Source: DASUAS01 sp963750045
Lineage (GTDB): Bacteria; Actinomycetota; Acidimicrobiia; IMCC26256; DASPTH01
DNA: 64,000 nt
NCBI GenBank assembly: GCA_963750045.1
Contig: CAVVPD010000006.1
Span: forward strand, 186,001 to 250,000
Direction of reading: 5' to 3'
Part shown: piece by piece, positions 57,084 through 64,000 of the stretch
How the letters are laid out: the number at the start of each line of letters is the position of its first letter
Position numbering within the stretch: the first letter of the stretch is position 1
Notes under the pieces: generated by a model
What the model was told of the DNA's origin: nothing
What the model saw: only the letters and a program-made list of their open reading frames with translations
Databases searched by the model: none
Made by a program: the position numbers and the translations under genes

Positions 57084-57813
57084 ATGGACCCAGACCTGTA
57101 CGTGAAGGCCCTGGCGGCGCGAGTCGGAGGCGCTTGCTGACGCCGCGGCCGCGGCCGGACCCGAAGCCCCTGTCCCGACGGTCGAGGGGTGGAAGGTCGC
57201 CGATCTCGTCGCCCACTGCGCGTCGGGCGACCTGTGGGCCCGCCGGATCGTCGAGAGCGAGACTCCCGAGCGGGCCTCCCACGACCTGCCCCCCGACGCG
57301 CCCACCGGCGCCGCGCTCGTCCCGTACTTCCGCGAGGGTGCCAGGCAGCTGGTGGAGCTCCTCGCCGCGACCGATCCCGCGAAGTCGGTCTGGACGTTCT
57401 CTCCGACGGACCGCACCGCGCAGTTCTGGATCCGACGCCGCGCGAACGAAACCGCGATCCACCGCTTCGACGCCCAGTCGGCCGCGGGCAGCACGTCGCC
57501 GATCGACGCCGAGCTCGCGACCGACGGCATCGACGAGTTCCTCACGGTGTTCGTGGCGCGCTTCGGGAAGGACGTCGCCACCGCCGGTGAGACGCTCCAC
57601 TTCCACTGCACCGACGTGGCGGGCGAGTGGCTCGTCGCGCGCGAGGGCGACGAGCTGCGGATCACGCGTGAGCACGCCAAGGGCGACGTCGCCGCTCGGG
57701 GGAGCGCGTCCGACCTCTTCCTCTTCGTGTGGGGACGCGTGCCGGCGGATCGGCTCGAGGTGTTCGGCGACGCCGCCGCGCTCGACCGCTTCCGTAGCGC
57801 GACCCGGGTGTAG
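57084..57813 (+). CDS. Mycothiol-dependent maleylpyruvate isomerase-like (DinB fold) protein, frame broken near 57120
   Basis: Starts MDPDLYVKALAAR, and after one extra base at about 57122 continues SEALADAAAAAG with WKVADLVAHCASGDLWARRI, whose His is the first metal ligand, and NETAIHRFDAQ with the later His. This matches the MDMPI/DinB-2 helical bundle that uses mycothiol, plus a C-terminal domain ending VPADRLEVFGDAAALDRFRS. Corrected length is about 243 residues. It may be a maleylpyruvate isomerase or a mycothiol S-transferase of unknown substrate. Confidence 0.75.
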
Positions 57814-57826
57814 CTCAGGACCGTGG

Positions 57827-58792
57827 TCAGGCGGTGAGGGGCGCCAGCGCGCGCACGGTGCGACGGAGGTCGTCTCCCGACGCGAGGATCGCGGGCGCGG
57901 TCGTGGTCACACCGTTGGCCGCGTAGCGCTCGACCTTGGCCCGGATCGCATCGGGCGTACCCCACACGATCAGGTCGTCGATCACCTCGTCGGGGATCAC
58001 GTCGAGCGCGCGCGCCCGATCGCCGTTCGCCCACGCGTCCCACATCGGTTGCAGGGCCGGACCGCGCCCGAGCCATTCGTGGAACGCGGCGTACACGCCG
58101 ACGGTCAGGTAGCTCGTGATCTGGCGAACCGCGAACGCGCGCACCGCGTCGAAGTCGTCCGACGGCACCACGAAGATGCGGGCCACGATCTCCTTGTCGC
58201 CCACGTAGGGTGCCACCTGCGCGACGTCGTCGGCGGAGAGCCAGTTGACGATCGCGCCGTCTCCCTCCTGGCCCGCGAGGCGCAGCATGCGGGGGCGGAG
58301 CGCGGCGACCAGGATCGGCGGCGGGGTCGCGGGCACCACGCCGAGCCGGAAGCCCTGCACCTCGAAGGTCTCGTAGCGCTCGCTGACCTTCTCGCCGCTC
58401 AACGCCGTCCGGAGGAACCGCAGCACGTCACGCGTCCGCTCGAACGGGCGCTCGAACGGCACCGCGTTCCAGCGTTCGACGATTGCGGGTGACGACGAGC
58501 CGATTCCCAGCGCGAACCGGCCGGGCGCGGCATCGCTCATCGAAGCCGCGGTCTGCGCCAGGAGCGCAGGCCCGCGCGTGAACGCCGGCGCGATGGCGAC
58601 CCCGGCGCGGAGGGTGGGCGACCACGCGGTCGCGAGCGCCAGCGGCGTGAACCCGTCGTGACTGTTGGCCTCACCCGACCACACGTCGGTGAAGCCGAGC
58701 GCGCAGATCTCCTCGTACCACTCGCGGTGCCCGTGGAGCGCCACACCGGGGAACGGGACCGTGATGCCGTGGCGGCGCGGGACGGTGGCCAT
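57827..58792 (-). CDS. LLM-class F420-dependent oxidoreductase
   Basis: A TIM-barrel luciferase-like enzyme of 321 residues that probably uses F420H2. Marks are HREWYEEICALGFTDVWSGEANSHDGFTPLALA near the start, AVAPAFTRGP-type VGAIAPAFTRGPALLAQTAAS, GRFALGIGSSSPAIVERWNAVPFERP near 95 and PPPILVAALRPRMLRLAGQEGDG near 160. It resembles mycobacterial TIGR-type F420 oxidoreductases; the substrate is unknown. ATG 58792 has TAGATT six bases upstream. It is divergent from the asparagine synthetase fusion gene, the only other F420-related gene nearby. Confidence 0.85.
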   Translation of the reverse strand: MATVPRRHGITVPFPGVALHGHREWYEEICALGFTDVWSGEANSHDGFTPLALATAWSPTLRAGVAIAPAFTRGPALLAQTAASMSDAAPGRFALGIGSSSPAIVERWNAVPFERPFERTRDVLRFLRTALSGEKVSERYETFEVQGFRLGVVPATPPPILVAALRPRMLRLAGQEGDGAIVNWLSADDVAQVAPYVGDKEIVARIFVVPSDDFDAVRAFAVRQITSYLTVGVYAAFHEWLGRGPALQPMWDAWANGDRARALDVIPDEVIDDLIVWGTPDAIRAKVERYAANGVTTTAPAILASGDDLRRTVRALAPLTA

Positions 58793-58798
58793 GGAGGG

Positions 58799-58804
58799 AA
58801 TCTA
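58799..58804 (-). promoter_or_regulatory. Putative -10 of the LLM gene
   Basis: TAGATT on the minus strand, six bases before the ATG. Confidence 0.45.
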
Positions 58805-58835
58805 CGGCACTTCCCGAACCTCCCGGTGCCCCTTG

Positions 58836-58841
58836 TAGGCT
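58836..58841 (+). promoter_or_regulatory. Putative -10 of the asparagine synthetase fusion gene
   Basis: TAGGCT nine bases before the ATG, in a 58-bp gap divergent to the LLM gene. Confidence 0.4.
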
Positions 58842-58850
58842 GCGACGACC

Positions 58851-61460
58851 ATGTGTGGCATTGCCGGGTTCTGGGGCGCGCCCGACGCCGCCCTCCTGGC
58901 CACCATGACCGGACGCATCGCCCACCGGGGGCCCGACGGAGAGGGCTTCTTCGAGCACTCGCTCGCCAGCCTGGGCCACCGCCGGCTCGCGATCATCGAC
59001 CCCGCCGGGGGCCACCAACCCGTGGGCACCGACGACGGCGCGGTGCAGCTCACCTACAACGGCGAGGTCTACAACTTCCGCGAGCTGCGCGCCGAGCTCG
59101 AGCCGCTCGGCCACACCTTCCACACGTCGTGCGACACCGAGGTCGTGCTCCACGCGTACCTCGAATGGGGCACCGACTGCTTCGCCCGCTTCAACGGGAT
59201 GTGGGCGCTCGCCGTGCTCGACCTACGCGACGGCGACGGCCGGGCCCCGCGCCTCGTGCTCGCCCGTGACCACTACGGCATCAAGCCCCTCTACTACGCG
59301 CGTTCGTCGAGTGGCCGGGTCCTGTTCGCGTCGGAGGCGAAGGCGGTGCTCGCCGATCCCGAGCTCGAGACCGGCCCCGACCGCCAGTGGCTGTACGACT
59401 ACCTGCTCCACGGATTGCACGACCACAAGCCGCAGACCGCGTTCGTCGGCATCCGGGCGCTCGCCGCCGCCACCTGGGCGGTGGTCGACGCCGACGGTGT
59501 CCACGAGGAGACCTACTGGTCGCCGGCGCTCTCGAGCGACGCGCCGTCGGATCCTGGCGAGTTCCGCACCCGCTTCGAGCGGTCGGTCGAGCGGCGCCTG
59601 GTGGCCGACGTCCCCGCCGGCACCTGCCTCTCCGGCGGGATCGACTCGTCGTCGATCGTGGGCATGGCCAGCCGACTGCTCACCGCGCACGTCCCCGACG
59701 CGGTGTCGCTCGGCGATCGCCTCAAGACGTTCTCCATCGTCTACGACGGCGATCCCATCGACGAGCGGGAGTACATGGACGCCGTGCTCGCTGAGGTCGA
59801 TGCAGAACCCGGCTTCGCCGAACCCACGTCGGAGCGCTTCGTCGAGGAGCTCGATCGACTGGTCTGGCACCAGGACGAACCCATCGTGTCGACCGGTCCG
59901 TACGCGCAATGGTGCGTCATGCGCCTCGCGCAACCGAAGGTGACCGTGCTCCTCAACGGTCAGGGGGGCGACGAGCTGCTCGGCGGCTACGTGCCGTACC
60001 AGTACGTGTACCTGCGCGAGCTGCTCAAGCACCGGAAGGTCCTCCAGTTCACGCGCGAGGCGTGGGAGTCGCGCGACGTGCTGAAGCCGCTCGTGAAGCG
60101 CCGGCTGGCCGACCGCCGCCGCGCGCTGCCGATCAAGCCCCTGCTGCGCCCGGAGCTCTACGACGGCCTGGAGCCGCCGAAGTTCCAGCGCTCGCAGGAC
60201 GACCTCAAGCGGCGCCTGGTTGCCGATCTCCAGACGTTCTCCCTCCCGTCGTTGCTGCGCTACGAGGACCGCAACTCCATGGCGTTCTCGATGGAGTCAC
60301 GACTGCCGTTCCTCGACCAGGAGCTGGTCGACTGGGTGCTGCAGCTCCCGTCGTCGGCCATCGTGGACCGCGGGTGGAGCCGGGCGATCCTGCGCGCAGG
60401 GCTGCGGGGGGTGCTGACGGAGAAGGTGCGCACGCGTCGATGGAAGGTCGGCTTCACCACCCCGGAGACGCGCTGGTTGCGGGCGCGCCGCGCCACGATC
60501 CAGGGCCTGTTCCGTTCGCCCGAGTTCTGCGCGCGGCCGTACTGGGACGCTCCAGCGCTCGCGGCAACGTTCGACCGCTTCTGCGCGGGCGAGGTCGAGC
60601 CGTCGCAGATCTTCTGGCGGGCGATCAACACCGAGATCTGGATGCGCGTGTTCTTCGAGCACGACGGCGGGTCGCGCCACGGCGAGGCGCCGGAGTCGCA
60701 CTTCACCCGCATCGGCGACGAGTGGCTGGCCGCGACCAGCGAGCCCGCGGCCGCGGCGTTGGCGCAGTTCACCCCCCACGACCAGCGCCACCTGTTCGCC
60801 CGGTCGTCGGTCGACGGTCGCGACTACGCGCGAGCGCCGATCCGCACCCGGCTGTTCGTCGTCGGCGATGCTCTCGTTGCCGGTCTTCGTGACGCGCTGG
60901 GCGACGTCGAGCTCGTGGCGGGCGACGTGATCGCCATCAGCGAGAAGGCCGTCGCCATCTGCCAGGGGCGCTCGTATCCGGTCGGCGAGGTGCACGCGCG
61001 TCCGCTGGCACGCACGCTGTCGAAGTTCGTGGGTCGCACCGCGTCGGGGATCGGCCTGGGCATCCCGGCGACGATGGAGCTGGCGATCCGCGAGGCGGGG
61101 GAGCCCCGCATCCTCGCCGCGACCGCCGCCGCAGCCTTCACCAAGCCCTTCGGTGTGAAGGGCGCCTTCTACCGGGTCGCCGGTCCGGGCGTGCGGGCCA
61201 TCGACGGTCCGACCCACGGCACCATCCCGCCGTACGACGGCCACGCCAAGCTCGGGCCCGAAGACCCTGCGGGCGTCGCCCGGGAGCTCGCCGGCGAGCT
61301 CGGTGTGGGCGTCGCGATCATCGACGCCAACGACATCGGGGTCAACGTGCTCGGGGTGTCGAGCGGGGTCGACGCCGAGGTCGTGGAGTCAGTGCTGCGG
61401 GACAACCCGCTCGGCCAGGGCGCGCAGCAGACGCCGGTCGCGCTCCTCCGGCCCGTCTGA
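58851..61460 (+). CDS. Glutamine-hydrolysing asparagine synthetase fused to a CofE-like F420 ligase domain
   Basis: An 869-residue single frame with two enzymes in series. Residues 1-210 are a class II amidotransferase: Cys2 nucleophile in MCGIAGFWG, HRGPDGEG, NGEVYNFRELR. Residues 230-610 are the synthetase with the PP-loop SGGIDSSSIV near 260, NGQGGDELLGGY near 367 and the MAFSMESRLPFLD segment near 480. After a linker, residues 660-869 match F420-0:gamma-glutamyl ligase (CofE-like, PF01996): RAPIRTRLFVVGDAL, GDVIAISEKAVAICQGRSYPVGEV, IDGPTHGTIPPYDGHAK, IDANDIGVNVLGVSSGV and the end NPLGQGAQQTPVALLRP. The usual asparagine synthetase ends near 640. The organism has a separate FbiB, so this domain probably glutamylates or amidates something else. 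Confidence 0.85.
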   Translation: MCGIAGFWGAPDAALLATMTGRIAHRGPDGEGFFEHSLASLGHRRLAIIDPAGGHQPVGTDDGAVQLTYNGEVYNFRELRAELEPLGHTFHTSCDTEVVLHAYLEWGTDCFARFNGMWALAVLDLRDGDGRAPRLVLARDHYGIKPLYYARSSSGRVLFASEAKAVLADPELETGPDRQWLYDYLLHGLHDHKPQTAFVGIRALAAATWAVVDADGVHEETYWSPALSSDAPSDPGEFRTRFERSVERRLVADVPAGTCLSGGIDSSSIVGMASRLLTAHVPDAVSLGDRLKTFSIVYDGDPIDEREYMDAVLAEVDAEPGFAEPTSERFVEELDRLVWHQDEPIVSTGPYAQWCVMRLAQPKVTVLLNGQGGDELLGGYVPYQYVYLRELLKHRKVLQFTREAWESRDVLKPLVKRRLADRRRALPIKPLLRPELYDGLEPPKFQRSQDDLKRRLVADLQTFSLPSLLRYEDRNSMAFSMESRLPFLDQELVDWVLQLPSSAIVDRGWSRAILRAGLRGVLTEKVRTRRWKVGFTTPETRWLRARRATIQGLFRSPEFCARPYWDAPALAATFDRFCAGEVEPSQIFWRAINTEIWMRVFFEHDGGSRHGEAPESHFTRIGDEWLAATSEPAAAALAQFTPHDQRHLFARSSVDGRDYARAPIRTRLFVVGDALVAGLRDALGDVELVAGDVIAISEKAVAICQGRSYPVGEVHARPLARTLSKFVGRTASGIGLGIPATMELAIREAGEPRILAATAAAAFTKPFGVKGAFYRVAGPGVRAIDGPTHGTIPPYDGHAKLGPEDPAGVARELAGELGVGVAIIDANDIGVNVLGVSSGVDAEVVESVLRDNPLGQGAQQTPVALLRPV

Positions 61461-61462
61461 GC

Positions 61463-62104
61463 TCAGGTCGTCGGCTCGTCGAACCCGGCCATGGCGCGGA
61501 AGTCCGCCGTGGTGTTGACGTGCGGGAAGGGCGCGTCGGGCACCGGCAACGAGAGGGCGGCGCAGATCGGCTCCCAGCCGTCGCCGGGGTGCCAGTCGAC
61601 GAGCCGTCCGGGGTCGACGGCGGCGCGCACGTCGGCGTTGTGCTGCTCGTAGGCCCGCTTCGCCTCGGCTTCGTCGGCCCAGTGGGCGGTGAACGTCTTG
61701 GTCAGCATGTCGTCGGCCATTGCCAGTTGTGCGCCCATCACCGTCGCGTTCTCGCGTGGGATCGTCCGCTTGGCGATCTGGAAGATGGTGTCGTTGGCGC
61801 TCTTCCACCACGCGTCCGCACTCGAGCGTGACGACAGCAGGACGATGGCGCCGGGGGATGCGTCGCTGAGCTCGCGCCAGAACGCGGCCGCCGGCCAGTC
61901 CACCGTGGCGACGTACCCGGAGAGGAACGCCGACCAGTCCGGCGCATCGCCGTTGACCGCCGCGTGCCAGACCGGGATGTCGTCGGGCCGCCCGAAGGTC
62001 TCCATCATGTGGTAGCAGGGACCGTCGAGCAGCTGCTCGAGGGCCAGCTTCAACGAGTGGGTGCCGGTCCGGCCGAGACCGGCGCCGACGACGCGCAATG
62101 CCAT
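61463..62104 (-). CDS. Sulfotransferase family protein
   Basis: A 213-residue P-loop enzyme of the sulfotransferase_4 type. The 5'-phosphosulfate-binding loop is GAGLGRTGTHSLKLALEQL near residue 5, YHMMETFGRPDDIPVW follows, and the 3'-phosphate-binding segment is VLLSSRSSADAWWKSANDT near 95. It would move sulfate from PAPS to an acceptor; the acceptor is unknown. ATG 62104 is chosen because it starts the phosphate loop; an open frame continues upstream without homology. It ends two bases from the fusion gene's stop. Confidence 0.8.
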   Translation of the reverse strand: MALRVVGAGLGRTGTHSLKLALEQLLDGPCYHMMETFGRPDDIPVWHAAVNGDAPDWSAFLSGYVATVDWPAAAFWRELSDASPGAIVLLSSRSSADAWWKSANDTIFQIAKRTIPRENATVMGAQLAMADDMLTKTFTAHWADEAEAKRAYEQHNADVRAAVDPGRLVDWHPGDGWEPICAALSLPVPDAPFPHVNTTADFRAMAGFDEPTT

Positions 62105-62219
62105 GGGACCCCCTGAGCGTCGGACCCACCGGTTCCGCCGAACCGGGAGGAAGAGCGTCGAGACCCTACCCGAGGTCGGCCCGCAGGTACCCTGCGGCGC
62201 GGCGAACACAGGAGACACG

Positions 62220-63263
62220 GTGAGTCCAGGAGAGGCGCCGCGCGGCGGACGCGGACCGGATCGGCGAGGGGGCGGCAGGCGTCGGGGCGGGCCGTCGCGC
62301 GCGGGCAGCGGCGCGTCGGGCCACGCGAAGGGTGAGCAGGGCGCGCGCAAGCGTGTGAACCCGCGCATACAGATCGGCACCGTGGTCGCACCCGCCCAGG
62401 TGGTGGATCGGGCCAAGCACTCGCGAGTGGTGGAGGTGGACGCGTCGAACGAGCCGCTCACCGAGCGGATCGTCAGCCCGTGGTGGGATGCCACGCCCGA
62501 GAACGCGGTCATCGACGTGCGGGCCCACCTCCTCTTGACCCACCACGCGGCACCCATCGAGTCGATTGCGCCCGAGGTGCGCGACACGCTCACTGCAGAG
62601 CTGCGCGCGCGTCGCCAGCTCTACGCCGAAGATCTTCCCGGACGTTCGCTCGACGCGGCCCTCGATCGCTTCGTGGCGTCGATCTCGTCGTTGCGGGAAT
62701 CAGGCAAGTTCGGCGCGGTCGTGTTCCCTTTCCCCTCGTACTTCACGCCCGGGCCCCGAGCGCTCGACTACCTGGAGTGGCTGCGCGGCCGCAGCGGTGA
62801 TCTGCCGATCGCGGTCGAGCTCCGCCACCGCGACTGGGTCGCGGGGAAGCAGCGCGAAGCGACGATGCAGTTCCTCACCGACCACCGACTCGCATACGTG
62901 TGCGTCGACGTTCCCTCCGGCTTCGACAGCTCGTTGCCGCCCCTCACCGTCGCCACCACCGACACGGCCTTCGTGCGTTTCCACGGCCGCAATGCCGATG
63001 CCTGGGAGCGCGGCGCCGACTCCGGCGAGGACCGCTTCTCCTACGAGTACCGCGATACCGATCTCGAACCGTGGGTGCCGCGCCTCGAGAAGCTCGCAGC
63101 GAACGCCAAGAGCGTCCATGTGATGTTCTCGGGACGTACGACCGATGCCGCGATCCGCAATGCCCGGCTGCTCGTGCGGGTCCTGAGCGGTGAGCCCGCA
63201 CCGGCGCGCAAGCCGCCGCCGTCGGGGCCGCCCGGCAAGCGGCGCCCACCGCGTCCGCGCTGA
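62220..63263 (+). CDS. DUF72 family protein
   Basis: A 347-residue protein with a TIM-barrel-like DUF72 body. An N-terminal Gly/Arg-rich, apparently disordered stretch of about 45 residues (GRGPDRRGGGRRRGG) precedes RIQIGTVVAPAQVVDRA; it has KFGAVVFPFPSYFTPGPRAL, LPIAVELRHRDWVAGKQRE and FVRFHGRNADAWERG, the hallmark of the family. A role in nucleic-acid handling is suggested elsewhere but unproven. The GTG has AGGAG five bases upstream (62210-62214); a TACCCT at 62188-62193 may be its promoter. Confidence 0.82.
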   Translation: MSPGEAPRGGRGPDRRGGGRRRGGPSRAGSGASGHAKGEQGARKRVNPRIQIGTVVAPAQVVDRAKHSRVVEVDASNEPLTERIVSPWWDATPENAVIDVRAHLLLTHHAAPIESIAPEVRDTLTAELRARRQLYAEDLPGRSLDAALDRFVASISSLRESGKFGAVVFPFPSYFTPGPRALDYLEWLRGRSGDLPIAVELRHRDWVAGKQREATMQFLTDHRLAYVCVDVPSGFDSSLPPLTVATTDTAFVRFHGRNADAWERGADSGEDRFSYEYRDTDLEPWVPRLEKLAANAKSVHVMFSGRTTDAAIRNARLLVRVLSGEPAPARKPPPSGPPGKRRPPRPR

Positions 63264-63294
63264 TCCGGATCCCGCGACCGCCTTCCTCCGTGGC

Positions 63295-63987
63295 TCAGAA
63301 GTGGTCGAGCAGCTCGCGGAAGGTCCGCAGGCGCAACAGCTTCGGGTCGGAGTCGTCGAGCTCGGCGTGCTCGAGCGCCCACGTGTTGGCGTTCGGGATG
63401 TAGACCGCGTTCATGCCGGCGGCGCGCGCCGGCGCGATGTCGGACTTCGGCGAGTTGCCGATCATCCAGGTCGAGTCGAGCGCGAGCGAGTGGTCGCGCA
63501 CGAGGCGCCGGTACGTGTCGACGTTCTTCTCCGCGACGATGTGGATGTGGCGAAAGTGCGGCGCGAGCGCTGAGGCGTCGATCTTGCGTTGTTGTTCGTC
63601 GACGGCACCCTTCGTGAGCATGAGGAGCGTGTGGCGGACGCCGAGCACCTCGAGGGTCTCGACGACGCCGGGGCCGGGCTCGACCCGGTGTTCGAGGAGG
63701 GGGACGGCCAACGCGTCGATCGCCGCGTGCTCCTCGGGTGTCGCGGGCCGCTCGTTGAGGTGCCGGAAGCAGTCGCGCAGGCTCCGGAGGAACACCTCGC
63801 TGCCGTAGCCGTGGACCGCCGCGTTCGCCGCCTCGATGTCGAGGAGCACGGCGCGGATCGCGCCGGCGTCGAGGGTCGGGTGCGCCAGCCAGTCGAGGTA
63901 GTCGTCGATCACCCGTTCGAACAGGTGGTTGTTCTCCCAGAGCGTGTCGTCGGCGTCGAACACGAGGACCTGCTCCCGGACGCGCAT
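63295..63987 (-). CDS. HAD-superfamily hydrolase
   Basis: A 230-residue phosphatase-like protein. Motif I is FDADDTLWENN (catalytic Asp9 and Asp11 region), motif II Thr-Lys is in LMLTKGAVDEQ near 127, motif III is the Lys in AEKNVDTYRRL near 157 and motif IV GNSPKSDIAPARAAG near 178. The cap is a helical C1 type. Substrate unknown. The ATG at 63987 has TAGCAT seven bases upstream, at the edge of the window. Confidence 0.85.
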   Translation of the reverse strand: MRVREQVLVFDADDTLWENNHLFERVIDDYLDWLAHPTLDAGAIRAVLLDIEAANAAVHGYGSEVFLRSLRDCFRHLNERPATPEEHAAIDALAVPLLEHRVEPGPGVVETLEVLGVRHTLLMLTKGAVDEQQRKIDASALAPHFRHIHIVAEKNVDTYRRLVRDHSLALDSTWMIGNSPKSDIAPARAAGMNAVYIPNANTWALEHAELDDSDPKLLRLRTFRELLDHF

Positions 63988-63994
63988 CGGCGCG

Positions 63995-64000
63995 ATGCTA
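63995..64000 (-). promoter_or_regulatory. Putative -10 of the HAD gene
   Basis: TAGCAT on the minus strand, seven bases before the ATG, at the very edge of the window. Confidence 0.4.

Noticed and set aside
61458..61465. TGAGCTCA palindrome at the convergent stops
   Set aside because: It is simply the two stop codons facing each other two bases apart; too short to be a terminator.

Overview
This is a high-GC (about 70% by eye), densely packed bacterial chromosome segment from an actinobacterium, most like the class Acidimicrobiia. The evidence is coenzyme F420 synthesis genes with an F420-type luciferase-like oxidoreductase, a mycothiol-type DinB-like enzyme, tandem LytR-CpsA-Psr proteins, an Eis-family acetyltransferase, many GTG starts, and a gene order that echoes the mycobacterial secA1-sahH-manB-fbiAB-rmlD-accA3 region. 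No rRNA, tRNA, CRISPR array, insertion sequence or prophage was found.

Layout. 0-9 kb: fatty-acyl-CoA enzymes (3-hydroxyacyl-CoA dehydrogenase, enoyl-CoA hydratase), two related alpha/beta hydrolases, SRPBCC protein, GalT, a flavoprotein quinone reductase, another hydrolase and a PhzF remnant. 8.5-13 kb: biotin-dependent acyl-CoA carboxylase alpha subunit divergent from BirA, then PabC-PabB for folate. 13-25 kb: a cell-envelope polysaccharide locus: two LCP ligases, RmlD, UDP-glucose dehydrogenase, UDP-glucuronate decarboxylase, two family-2 glycosyltransferases, a His-rich membrane-anchored protein of unknown function, a sugar nucleotidyltransferase and an epimerase, ending at a GMC oxidoreductase with a small Tat-type partner. 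25.8-28.1 kb: FbiB and FbiA (F420). 28.2-42 kb: a giant glycosyltransferase/membrane protein, DUF5719 and thioredoxin-like proteins, FtsH, a CPBP protease, a zinc-ribbon protein, a PTPS-related membrane protein, phosphomannomutase, Trm112 and a sugar-phosphate isomerase. 42-55 kb: Eis-like acetyltransferase, SahH, ComF, HPF, DUF2079 protein, SecA, PrfB, FtsE-FtsX and an M23 hydrolase activator. 55-64 kb: peroxiredoxin, DUF3052, SRAP, a mycothiol-type enzyme, an LLM oxidoreductase, an asparagine synthetase fused to an F420-ligase-like domain, a sulfotransferase, DUF72 and HAD proteins.

How the genes fit together. The polysaccharide genes make and polymerise nucleotide sugars (rhamnose, glucuronate, xylose, mannose types) and LCP proteins attach the product to peptidoglycan. 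FtsEX with the M23 protein, FtsH and SecA serve division and export. FbiAB supply F420 for the LLM enzyme.

Two window-wide properties matter to any user. First, about two dozen single-base frame breaks interrupt otherwise well conserved genes, including secA, so they are probably sequence errors rather than biology. Second, roughly twenty transcription units have a TAnnnT hexamer 6-12 nt before the start codon, implying mainly leaderless mRNAs. The most unusual gene is the 869-codon asparagine synthetase/CofE-like fusion at 58851-61460.
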